Origin: Candidatus Eisenbergiella intestinipullorum
Lineage (GTDB): Bacteria; Bacillota; Clostridia; Lachnospirales; Lachnospiraceae
Assembly: GCA_019119815.1 (NCBI GenBank)
Contig: DWWH01000016.1
Coordinates: 1-52,002, forward strand
Direction of reading: 5' to 3'
DNA length: 52,002 nucleotides
How positions within the stretch are numbered: position 1 is the stretch's first letter; every line of letters starts with the position of its first letter. Under the pieces are notes generated by a model. That model searched no databases and was not told the origin of the DNA. It worked only from the letters and a program-made list of their open reading frames with translations. Made by a program: the position numbers and the translations under genes. Of the stretch, positions 16,255 through 23,587 are shown one piece after another.

Positions 16255-17217
16255 TCAGCCTTCCTCATCCGGGAAGCTGCGGACGCAGCGTACCAGCCCT
16301 CCCCTGACCCGGCGGAGAGGGATCTCTTTCCGGCACGCCTCTTCTGCATAGGGGCAGAGGTCCTGAAACACGCAGCCCTGTGTCTGATCCCTTCCATAAG
16401 GCTGACTTCCTTCCAATGCGGCAAAGCCGTTTTCCGGCATGGCCCGCCACAGTGCCCTCGTGTACGGATGGCGCAGGCTCTCCTCTTTTGCAAAATCAGC
16501 CGCCCCTGCCACCTCCACCGTGGTCCCGGCATAGAAAACGGCGATCCGGTCCGCTCCCCGCAGCGCCAGCTCGATGTCATGCGTGATGAGCAGCACGCCT
16601 CCTCCTTCGTCCGCAAAATCCCGCAGCTCCTTCATCGTCTGCTCTGTCAGGCAGGCGTCCATACCCGGCGTGGGCTCATCCGCGATCAAAAGCTCCGGAG
16701 CGTCCATCAGAGCTGCGATCAGGAGGATGCGGCGGATCATGCCGCCGGAGCATTCATGAGGATAGAGCTCCTCCACTTTCTCCGACAGCCCGTATCTGGA
16801 AAAAAGCGCCCGCATCCGCCGCTTTGCCTCCCCGGACCTTCTTCCCGCCAGTACCTGTTTTCCGATCTTCATCAGCGGGTCCAGCCAGGTCACGCTCTGC
16901 GGAACCAGGGCGATGCCGGACACTCCCCTTCCTTTGCAGCGGATGCTTCCCTCCAGGAAGGCATTCGCAGGCAGCAGGCCCAGCACCGCATGAGCCAGGA
17001 GACTTTTTCCCGAACCGCTGGCCCCTACTACCGCCACGATCTCCCCTCTGTGTACCGTCACATTCAGATCGCTTATCACAGAAAGCATGCTCTGGCGGAA
17101 GGCACTGCTCCTGCCGCCGGTTTCGTACTGTCGGAAGCGGATGGACAGGTTCTCGATCGAAAGAAGCTCCTCTGCCTGTGCCTCCCTCTCATTTTTCCTA
17201 TAAACTGCTTTTTCCAA
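16255..17217 (-). CDS. Nickel/peptide-type ABC importer ATPase (NikD/OppD-like)
   Basis: 320 residues, in the usual size range for OppD/NikD. Walker A GASGSGKSL, Q-loop VPQSVTWLDPL, signature HECSGGMIRR, Walker B LLIADEPTPGMD, H-loop LITHDIEL. The C-terminal oligopeptide-transporter extension is present (RHPYTRALWRAMPENG, then CVFQDLCPYAEEACRKE with three Cys), which in this family can bind an iron-sulfur cluster. The start is TTG at 17217 with GGGGAGG 5 nt upstream. A 120-bp gap separates it from the permease gene. Confidence 0.9.
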   Translation of the reverse strand: MEKAVYRKNEREAQAEELLSIENLSIRFRQYETGGRSSAFRQSMLSVISDLNVTVHRGEIVAVVGASGSGKSLLAHAVLGLLPANAFLEGSIRCKGRGVSGIALVPQSVTWLDPLMKIGKQVLAGRRSGEAKRRMRALFSRYGLSEKVEELYPHECSGGMIRRILLIAALMDAPELLIADEPTPGMDACLTEQTMKELRDFADEGGGVLLITHDIELALRGADRIAVFYAGTTVEVAGAADFAKEESLRHPYTRALWRAMPENGFAALEGSQPYGRDQTQGCVFQDLCPYAEEACRKEIPLRRVRGGLVRCVRSFPDEEG

Positions 17218-17337
17218 GTTTTCCTCCCCGGCGGAATGCCTGTTCTTCCGTCCGTTTCACAATACACCTGTGAGCTTTCGCCTCGGCCGGCGGGCCTGCG
17301 GCACATTCCTTCCGTCCTGCCGCTTCTGTCTTCCAGT

Positions 17338-18159
17338 TTATTCCTGTGCGCTGGCAGGGTCAAGCAGCTTCTGCAGAGCGCCTCCCGCCGCATAAAAAAG
17401 CAGTACGGTAAGCACCAGCATCAGTCCGGGGAACAGAGCGAGCCACCAGTTTCCCGTGATCAGGTAACGCATGCTTTCCGAAAGGATCACCCCGACGGCC
17501 GGTTCCTCGGCGGGCAGACCGAAGCCCAGGAAGGTAATGCTGGCTTCATGCAGGACGGCGTGGGGGAACTGGAGCACCAGTCCCACCACAAACTGGGGAA
17601 ACAGGTGAGGCAGCATATGGCGTACCGCGATCTGAAACCGGCCGGTCCCGAGCCGGGCTGCGGTCTGGATGTATTCGCTCTCCTTCAGCTGCAGCACCTC
17701 TCCCCGGATCAGACGGGCCAGGGAAGGCCAGTGGGTCAGCGCCACGCCGATCACCACCCCACGCATCCCCCTGCCGCAGGCATAGGAGATCAGCAAAAGC
17801 AGCAGGATATGCGGGATTCCCATGATCAGGTCGATCACAAAGCTGATGCAGGCGTCCATCTTCCTTCCGCCTGCCGCCGCAGCCGTTCCCAGCACCAGCG
17901 AAAGAACGGCACTGATCCCCGCCGTCAGCAGGCCGATCCTCAGGCTCAGAGAAAGTCCTGCCAGCGTCCTTTTCAGCATATCCCTTCCCATCCAGTCCGT
18001 GCCGAAGGGATAAGCCGGGCAGGGCATCCGGTTTTTCCGGGAAAAATCGGTCACGGCCGCCGCGTCATGGCAGAAATACCCGGCCGCTCCGATCCCGGCG
18101 AGCAGGAGCGCCGCAGCGCAGAAGAACAGAAAGGTTCTTTTTCTCCGGTTCATTTTCAT
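17338..18159 (-). CDS. Nickel/peptide-type ABC importer permease (NikC/OppC-like)
   Basis: About 273 residues. A signal-anchor helix (RTFLFFCAAALLLAGIGAAGYF) is followed by the YPFGTDWMGRDMLKRTL motif typical of NikC/DppC, then the permease domain with about five more helices and the EAA-like loop EYIQTAARLGTGRFQIAVRHMLPHL. The start ATG (18157-18159) overlaps the preceding permease stop in an ATGA arrangement; GGAGG lies 11 nt upstream. A longer frame from 18450 reads through the neighbouring gene and is not credible. Confidence 0.9.
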   Translation of the reverse strand: MKMNRRKRTFLFFCAAALLLAGIGAAGYFCHDAAAVTDFSRKNRMPCPAYPFGTDWMGRDMLKRTLAGLSLSLRIGLLTAGISAVLSLVLGTAAAAGGRKMDACISFVIDLIMGIPHILLLLLISYACGRGMRGVVIGVALTHWPSLARLIRGEVLQLKESEYIQTAARLGTGRFQIAVRHMLPHLFPQFVVGLVLQFPHAVLHEASITFLGFGLPAEEPAVGVILSESMRYLITGNWWLALFPGLMLVLTVLLFYAAGGALQKLLDPASAQE

Positions 18160-19154
18160 TCCTGCATCCGCCTCCTTCCTCTGCGCATGCGCGGGTCCAC
18201 CACGCCGTACAAAAGATCCGCCAGAAAATTTCCGGCAAAAACGATGGCGGCCGTCACCACGGTGATCCCCATCAGCAGAGGCACATCGCTTCCCAGACCG
18301 GCAGTCACCGCCGCCTGTCCCAGGCCGGGATAGGAAAAAACCTGCTCCACGAGGACCGAACCGCCGATGATCTCGCTGACCGAAGCGAACTGCAGAGTCA
18401 GAGCGGGAAGCAGCAGGTTTCTCAGGCCGTGTCTTCGGATCCGCTGCCATTTTCCTTCTCCTCTGACCTGCGCGAACAGCATATAGTCGCTCTCCATCAC
18501 CTCCACCATTTTCTGCCTGGTATGGAGCGCGATGTTGGACACGCCGGTGATGCTCAGCGTGAGAGCGGGAAGCGCTGCATGGTACAGCCGGTCCGCCAGC
18601 GTGACCTGCTCTTCTTCCATACCGATGGGAACGCTCAGGGCCACCGGGAACAGGCCAAGCTGTACAGCAAAGACCAGAAGGAGCAGCAAAGCCAGCCAGA
18701 ATACCGGCGTTCCCGCGATCACCAGACAGTACCCCCGGATCAGCTTATCCGGCCATCTTCCCGCATTCGCTCCCGCGGCCGCGCCCAGAGACAGGCCCAG
18801 AAGTCCGGAAAGCAGCCAGGAAATGAGCAGAAGGAGAAGAGAGCTTTCCAGCTTTTCTCCGATCACCTCCCACACCGGCCTGCGGTAGAGAAGCGAGGTT
18901 CCCATATCTCCCCGCAGGGCGTCCGACAGCCAGCACAGATACCGTTTCAGAGGAGGTGTGTTTACCCCCCAGTATTCCTCCAGCTTTTCCCGCTGCGCTT
19001 CGCTCATGGTCCCCAGCGCTGCCTGTCCGATATTGGCCTGCAGCGGGTCGATGGGCGACAGGCTCACCAGGGCAAAGGTGACCGCGCTCACCGCCAGGAG
19101 CAGGAGAAGCATTTTGGTGAGATTTTTCAGAACATCTCTCAGAATCTGTTTCAC
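18156..19154 (-). CDS. Nickel/peptide-type ABC importer permease (NikB/OppB-like)
   Basis: 332 residues: N-terminal helix, periplasm-type loop with SPIDPLQANIGQAALGTMSEAQREKL, then the conserved RGDMGTSLLYRRPVWEVI and the permease domain with EAA loop DYMLFAQVRGEGKWQRIRRHGLRN. GTG start at 19154 with GGAGG 6 nt upstream. It overlaps the next permease by 4 bp. The gap to the binding-protein gene holds a duplicated 17-bp sequence (19181-19214). Confidence 0.92.
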   Translation of the reverse strand: MKQILRDVLKNLTKMLLLLLAVSAVTFALVSLSPIDPLQANIGQAALGTMSEAQREKLEEYWGVNTPPLKRYLCWLSDALRGDMGTSLLYRRPVWEVIGEKLESSLLLLLISWLLSGLLGLSLGAAAGANAGRWPDKLIRGYCLVIAGTPVFWLALLLLLVFAVQLGLFPVALSVPIGMEEEQVTLADRLYHAALPALTLSITGVSNIALHTRQKMVEVMESDYMLFAQVRGEGKWQRIRRHGLRNLLLPALTLQFASVSEIIGGSVLVEQVFSYPGLGQAAVTAGLGSDVPLLMGITVVTAAIVFAGNFLADLLYGVVDPRMRRGRRRMQE

Positions 19155-19251
19155 TTTATCCTCCGTGCCGGATCCTCCCGGACCGCCGTTTTGCCCGAAC
19201 CGCCGTTTTGCCCGGACGGACGGCTTCTGCCGGACCGGCTTTACCGCGTCT

Positions 19252-20973
19252 TCATTCGTTCCACTGCCACTGGTCCACGTTGTTGACCAGCGACCAGCCG
19301 TGCCCGTGGGGATGGATCTTCTGCTGTGCGATCTGCAGGCCGTCCCTCACAAAATAGAGATGGTCCACATTGCACAGCCACACCCAGGGAATATCTCCTT
19401 CCTGGGTTACACCCGTGCTGCCGTCCCACTGCGCCTTCTGCCACAGCTCATAGGCTTCCTCCAGGCTGTTCGCCTTTAACGCCTCATCCATATAGGCATC
19501 CACCGTTTCATTGGCATAGGGCGAATACCGGGCGCTGCCGCTTCCCTCCGCCGTATGATAAATATTGTATAGCTCCATGGGGGTATGCGCGCCCCAGCCC
19601 CATACCAGCGGCTGAGAAAGCGCGTTGGTATAGGCCACGTCCCATCCCGCTCCCTGAAGCGTCACTTCGATCCCAAGCCGTGCGCACTGACCGGCAAAAT
19701 CCGCTGCCAGAGCCTGGCGCACCGAATCATCCGGCTGATACATAACGGTAAAAGCCGCGCGCACGCCGTCCTTTTCCCGGATGCCGTCCCCTCCTTCCTT
19801 CCAGCCCGCCTCCTCCAGGATGCGGACCGCCTCCTCCGGATCATAGGTTACCTCGGAGGCGTCATTGTACCAGGGCAGCTTGTCACATACGCTTACGGCC
19901 GGCGTCCCATAGCCGTTCAGCACATTTTCGATCATTTCCTCCCGGTCGATCCCGATATTGATGGCCCGCCGCACAGCGATGTCGCAGGTCACATCGTTTC
20001 CCACCGTCACGCCGTTTTCCTCCCGGGCCGGCACCGCCGGCAGATTGATCCCCCTATTGTCCACGCTTTCCACCCGCATGAGTCCGTAGCCTGCGATCGC
20101 CTGATCCGCATAGGAGGCCGCCGTATGCGCCACGTCCACCTGCCCCGCCATGGCGGCCGCCAGAGCTGCGTCCTCCTCCATGAAGAGGACCGTCACCCGC
20201 TTCATCTTCACCTCCGGACCATAATAATCCGGATTGGCCTCCAGGATCACCTGCTGCCCCCGGTCCCACTGCTTCAGGATGTAGCGGCCGGAGCCGATGG
20301 GATTGCTTCCATAATTCTCATCATAGGCATGCTCCGGCACGATCCCGACGATCGCCATGGTATAAGGCCAGATGGAAAAGGGCCGGTTCATGTGAAATTC
20401 CACTGTCACATCATCCACCGCCACCGCTTCCTCCAGCATGGTAAAATCATTCACGCTGCTGTTTTGAGCGCAGAGATTATATGTAAAGGCCACGTCCGAA
20501 GCAGTCAGCCTCTCTCCGTCCGTAAAATATACATCGTCCCGGATGGTCACTGTCCACACAAGACCGTCCTCCGACACCGAATAATCCACCGCCAGATCCA
20601 TTCCGATCTCAAGCCCCGTCGTAGTCGTGGTGAGCGTGCTCTGGATCAGCGGCTCATGCACGTGCTCCCCCGCCCCCCAGCCATAGACCGGATCAAATCC
20701 TGCCTCCGGCTCTGAGGTCACCGGCATGGTCACAATGACAGACGCCTCTTCTTCTGTCCGGCCTGCTCCCGTCTCTCCTCCTGCCTGATCCGCCTTCCCT
20801 GCCGCCATTTTGCATCCGCCAAGGACGGCAGAGGTCAGAAGCAGAAAAGCACAGCAGAGCGCTGCCGTCCTTTTCCCCGGCATACGCTTCTTTCTTCCCC
20901 GCCTGTCTGCTCCTCTTTTTTCCATTATCCTTTTTCCCGCTGCACCTTCTCCTGTGATACCTCTTGTTTTCAT
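19252..20973 (-). CDS. Nickel/peptide-type ABC importer substrate-binding lipoprotein (NikA/DppA-like, SBP_bac_5)
   Basis: About 573 residues. The lipobox LTSAVLGGC follows a basic, hydrophobic signal peptide. The SBP_bac_5 fold is recognised by GEHVHEPLIQ, DDVYFTDGERLTASDVAFTYN and NPIGSGRYILKQWDRGQQVILEANPDYYG. The C-terminus carries IHPHGHGWSLVNNVDQWQW; clustered His there and in GEHVHE are plausible ligands for Ni or a Ni-chelate. Nickel as substrate is inferred from fusion to the lar genes. ATG at 20973 has GGGAGG 4 nt upstream; downstream Met codons nearer the signal peptide are possible starts. First gene of the operon. Confidence 0.88.
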   Translation of the reverse strand: MKTRGITGEGAAGKRIMEKRGADRRGRKKRMPGKRTAALCCAFLLLTSAVLGGCKMAAGKADQAGGETGAGRTEEEASVIVTMPVTSEPEAGFDPVYGWGAGEHVHEPLIQSTLTTTTTGLEIGMDLAVDYSVSEDGLVWTVTIRDDVYFTDGERLTASDVAFTYNLCAQNSSVNDFTMLEEAVAVDDVTVEFHMNRPFSIWPYTMAIVGIVPEHAYDENYGSNPIGSGRYILKQWDRGQQVILEANPDYYGPEVKMKRVTVLFMEEDAALAAAMAGQVDVAHTAASYADQAIAGYGLMRVESVDNRGINLPAVPAREENGVTVGNDVTCDIAVRRAINIGIDREEMIENVLNGYGTPAVSVCDKLPWYNDASEVTYDPEEAVRILEEAGWKEGGDGIREKDGVRAAFTVMYQPDDSVRQALAADFAGQCARLGIEVTLQGAGWDVAYTNALSQPLVWGWGAHTPMELYNIYHTAEGSGSARYSPYANETVDAYMDEALKANSLEEAYELWQKAQWDGSTGVTQEGDIPWVWLCNVDHLYFVRDGLQIAQQKIHPHGHGWSLVNNVDQWQWNE

Positions 20974-21053
20974 CCTGCCTCCCTGGCGGACCATTCCTGT
21001 GTACCGCCTTTTTTCTTCCTCTGGTCCCGCCGCAGTTCGGTCAGTCGTATTCT

Positions 21054-21082
21054 TTTATACGATATAAAATAAAATTCCCCAA
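21054..21082 (-). promoter_or_regulatory. Predicted proximal promoter of the nik-lar operon
   Basis: TTGGGG (21077-21082), 17-bp spacer, TATAAA (21054-21059) on the minus strand, about 80 bp before the nikA-like start. The -35 is poor, as expected for a regulated promoter. Confidence 0.4.
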
Positions 21083-21359
21083 TCATATAAAAAAACGCCG
21101 GAAAGCTCTCTCCCCTGCGGGGATTCCGATGCCTTCCTGGCGTCCATATCCGAAGAAACAGCCTTCAGCCGCTTCCTGAAAAACTTTGATCCTTAAAAAT
21201 CCGTCCTTGAGCGGACTTTCCTGAAACAACAAAAATATATGTGGTGTGCCGGCTCCAGGATCTGCACCTGCCCGACAGCCGTCTCTGCCGCACGGATCTT
21301 CCTTCTGGAAAATGTGAGGAACAGTCTTGGACCATTCCCTTCCGCCGCAGACGAATATC

Positions 21360-21389
21360 ATTTTACCCGAATTCTCTTCTTTCCGTCAA
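21360..21389 (-). promoter_or_regulatory. Predicted distal promoter of the nik-lar operon or of a leader RNA
   Basis: TTGACG (21384-21389), 18-bp spacer, TAAAAT (21360-21365) on the minus strand. It is the best sigma-A match in this gap. Confidence 0.5.
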
Positions 21390-21409
21390 TACCTTTTTTG
21401 GTCCTTCTC

Positions 21410-21560
21410 GTTACAGCTGTTACAGCTCAGCCTTCGGACGAGCTGTACGGCATCCGGCCATTCCAAGCGCTTCGCGCCAGGCCGGATGCTTCCAGCCGGT
21501 CTGTTTTCGTACGGTCTGCGCAGGGAATGCGCAGACCTGGCTGAGTAGTAACTTACAGCT
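21410..21560. mobile_element. MITE-like cloverleaf element, copy 1, with flanking direct repeats
   Basis: Element 21419-21551 (133 bp). It starts GTTACAGCTCAGCC and ends GGCTGAGTAGTAA, imperfect terminal inverted repeats. Inside are three hairpins: CAGCTC/GAGCTG (21423-21428, 21440-21445), CATCCGGCC/GGCCGGATG (21451-21459, 21480-21488) and GGTCTGCGCA/TGCGCAGACC (21513-21522, 21528-21537). The flanks GTTACAGCT (21410-21418) and CTTACAGCT (21552-21560) match 8 of 9, consistent with a target duplication. The right flank contains the stop codon of the neighbouring glycosidase gene. No coding capacity. Confidence 0.75.
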
Positions 21561-23175
21561 CAGCCTTCCTGAGCCGCACTGCCATATACTGTCTTCCGGG
21601 AAGCTCCACCCGGAAATGCCCGGAAAATACGCCTTTTTTCTCTACGGTCATATTCCAGGTGTCGATCACCTCCGCCTCGAAAGGCGTGTCCTCATCGAAA
21701 TAGAAATCCCGGAAGGACGGGCGCATAAAGCTGTAATAGAACAGATAGTAACTGCATATCCTTTCTCCCGTCTCTCTCTGCGGCACACAGCAGACCTCGT
21801 CCCATTCCCGGCGCCGGGGAGCCAGTCCGCAGCCGGGCGTTTCTTCCAGAATGGAGCGCAGGAAACGGACTCGCTTCCAGCTCTCTCCGTGAAGCGTTCC
21901 GCCATGGGACCACCAGAGCACCTCGTCCGGATTCAGGAAGGTTTCTCCATGCTGCGGATAGCCGCCCCGGCAGGCCGCCTCCCAGAAACGGCGCACCATC
22001 TCTTCTCCGGTAATGTTCCCCCAGCCGTACTGGATATTTCCCTCATAGGCAATCTCATCCAGCACCACCGGCTTGCGGTAACGCTCCCTCCATTCATCCG
22101 TAAGCTCCGCCGACCGGTACAGCTCCTGCCGCTGGATGCTGCAGTGGGTCACCCAGGGTCTGCTGTAATCATAAAAGGAAGCACAGTTATGAATGGACCG
22201 CAGATGAAGGTAAGGATCTTTTTCACACAGGATCTGCGCATAGCGCTCCCAGTCCTCCGTCGTCTTTTTCTTCAGGAGGTCATATTCATTGGCCAGCGAC
22301 CACCAGACATTGTGAAAAGCGGAAAAGCGGGCGGCCACATAGTTCCAGTACAGATCGTCCTGTTCCTTCGTCATTCCGGAAAAGCCCCAGCGGTCATAGG
22401 GATGCATCACGATGAGATCCGCCTCGATCCCCAGCCTCCCGAGAGCGGCAACGCACCTTTCGATGTGACGAAAATGCGCCGGATTAAACCGGGTGAAATC
22501 CCAGTGATTCCCTTCTGTTTTTCCCGCATACTGCCAGAAATTCTCCTTTGTGAGAACGCTGCTGTCCATGGGCGTCCCTTCATAGGGATAGGAACGGGGC
22601 TCCTTCAGATTGTAATCGTAGTGCTTGGGGAAAATGCAGAAACGGATCTTATTAAACCCGGACTCCTTCAGGCTGGCAAGCGTTTCCTCAATCCTGGAGT
22701 CATCCTGAAGCTCCCACACATAGCAGGTTGTTCCCACCGGATAGTACGGCGTTCCATCCTCAAAGGCAAAATGCCAGGTGTCCGCCACCCGGACCGGCCC
22801 GTGATTTCCCGCTTCGGCAGGCAGCACCCGGAAGCTTCCCCGCTCCGCCTCCTTCAGAAAATCCGCCCGGATCTCAAACCGGTATTCTCCCTCAAAGGAA
22901 GGCATGAAACGGACCAGGTAACGCCCCTCTCCGTCATAGAAGCCCTCCGCCTCCACCGTTTCATTCTTCCCGTAAAAGCATCCTCTGATCCGGTGCTCCG
23001 TAAACGGGTTTCCTTCCCGCGGCCCGCATACGGCCACCTCCTGAATGTCCCATTTGGGAACCTGCGAAGCAAAATGAACTCCGGCAGAGCTCCTCTCATG
23101 TGGTTCCGCAAAACTCATCTTCCGGATTTCTCCGGAACTTCTTTCCAAACTTTTTTCGGCAATATTTTCCATCAT
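21553..23175 (-). CDS. DUF5060/DUF4038-type (GH140-like) cytoplasmic glycosidase
   Basis: 540 residues, no signal peptide. The N-terminal immunoglobulin-like DUF5060 domain (about 35-120; FTEHRIRGCFYG, YLVRFMPSFEGEYRFEI) precedes a TIM barrel (FAFEDGTPYYPVGTTCYVWE, FNKIRFCIFPKHYDYN). Candidate catalytic acids are E in WWSLANEYDLL and E in KPVVLDEIAYEG. A C-terminal beta domain (DUF5605-like) follows from about residue 450. Relatives hydrolyse plant cell-wall side chains; the substrate here is not known. The last codons and the stop (AAGGCTGAGCTGTAA) are identical to the end of the adjacent mobile element. GGGAGG lies 8 nt before ATG 23175. Confidence 0.8.
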   Translation of the reverse strand: MMENIAEKSLERSSGEIRKMSFAEPHERSSAGVHFASQVPKWDIQEVAVCGPREGNPFTEHRIRGCFYGKNETVEAEGFYDGEGRYLVRFMPSFEGEYRFEIRADFLKEAERGSFRVLPAEAGNHGPVRVADTWHFAFEDGTPYYPVGTTCYVWELQDDSRIEETLASLKESGFNKIRFCIFPKHYDYNLKEPRSYPYEGTPMDSSVLTKENFWQYAGKTEGNHWDFTRFNPAHFRHIERCVAALGRLGIEADLIVMHPYDRWGFSGMTKEQDDLYWNYVAARFSAFHNVWWSLANEYDLLKKKTTEDWERYAQILCEKDPYLHLRSIHNCASFYDYSRPWVTHCSIQRQELYRSAELTDEWRERYRKPVVLDEIAYEGNIQYGWGNITGEEMVRRFWEAACRGGYPQHGETFLNPDEVLWWSHGGTLHGESWKRVRFLRSILEETPGCGLAPRRREWDEVCCVPQRETGERICSYYLFYYSFMRPSFRDFYFDEDTPFEAEVIDTWNMTVEKKGVFSGHFRVELPGRQYMAVRLRKAEL

Positions 23176-23224
23176 TTCGACCCTCCCTTTTCGCTTTCAG
23201 TCCTTGCCGCTGTCACACAGGCAA

Positions 23225-23253
23225 ATTTTAACAGATGGAGCGGGCAAATACAA
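23225..23253 (-). promoter_or_regulatory. Possible promoter of the DUF5060 glycosidase gene
   Basis: TTGTAT (23248-23253), 17-bp spacer, TAAAAT (23225-23230) on the minus strand, 50 bp before the start codon. Confidence 0.35.
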
Positions 23254-23377
23254 TATGCGGAAATGCCATAACGCTCCTGCGGCTCGCTTACCTGGACCCG
23301 GCCGGTTTCATTCAGCCTTTCTGCAATCTCTCTCTGCCGTTCCTCCAGCCTCCTTCAGGACAAACGTTTTCAGATTG

Positions 23378-23409
23378 AAAAAAGCCCATAAACTTAACGT
23401 TTACAGGCT
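23378..23409 (-). terminator. Terminator after tRNA-Asn
   Basis: On the minus strand AGCCTGTAAAC (23399-23409) pairs with GTTTATGGGCT (23383-23393) around a 5-nt loop and runs into TTTTTT. Confidence 0.75.
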
Positions 23410-23416
23410 TTACAAG

Positions 23417-23489
23417 CTCCCCCTGCCGGGCTCGAACCAGCGACACTTCGGTTAACAGCCGAATGCTCTACCGACTGAGCTAAGGAGGA
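23417..23489 (-). tRNA. tRNA-Asn (anticodon GTT)
   Basis: 73 nt on the minus strand, from TCCTCCTTAGCTCAG to GCAGGGGGAG. The D-arm (GCTCAGTCGGTAGAGC), anticodon arm with GTT between CGGCT and AACCG, and T-arm (GCTGGTTCGAGCCCGGC) are all clear. Acceptor TCCTCCT pairs with AGGGGGA with one G-T wobble; discriminator G. CCA is not encoded. A strong promoter and a terminator bracket it as a single-gene unit. Confidence 0.97.
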
Positions 23490-23517
23490 ACAGAATATAA
23501 AATTCTCAACATCCTTG

Positions 23518-23546
23518 ATTATAGTTTCCTCATGCGCCGATGTCAA
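23518..23546 (-). promoter_or_regulatory. Consensus sigma-A promoter of tRNA-Asn
   Basis: TTGACA (23541-23546), 17-bp spacer, TATAAT (23518-23523) on the minus strand, 28 bp upstream of the mature tRNA 5' end. Perfect consensus, as expected for a stable RNA gene. Confidence 0.93.
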
Positions 23547-23587
23547 GATGCACTTTGATTTCTTTTCCCCTTCCTCTGCGGCCTGCG

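Larger units (their letters stand above)
20974..21418 (-). promoter_or_regulatory. Long leader upstream of the nik-lar operon
   Basis: About 445 bases with no convincing gene. Two promoter-like pairs point to nikA on the minus strand: TTGACG-18 bp-TAAAAT (21384-21389 and 21360-21365) and TTGGGG-17 bp-TATAAA (21077-21082 and 21054-21059). The first would give a 5' leader of about 380 nt, long enough for a structured RNA; I could not match it to a known riboswitch class by eye. Confidence 0.4.

Noticed and set aside
15379..18333. Very long plus-strand open frame (over 980 codons) opposite the nik genes
   Set aside because: It lies antisense to well-recognised transporter genes, has no ribosome site and a Pro/Arg/Gln-rich, non-protein-like composition caused by GC-rich codon bias.
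21190..21215. RNase P RNA-like GGAAAGTCCG motif in the nik leader
   Set aside because: Only the short motif matches; the rest of the RNase P core (for example ACAGAA and P4 partner) is not seen.
20974..21418. NiCo riboswitch in the nik leader
   Set aside because: GGGCAGG-like bases occur once but the four-way junction could not be drawn by eye; kept only as a question for a covariance search.
21241..23271. Plus-strand open frame of 676 codons opposite the DUF5060 glycosidase
   Set aside because: Shadow of the glycosidase; it also runs through the mobile element, which is clearly non-coding.
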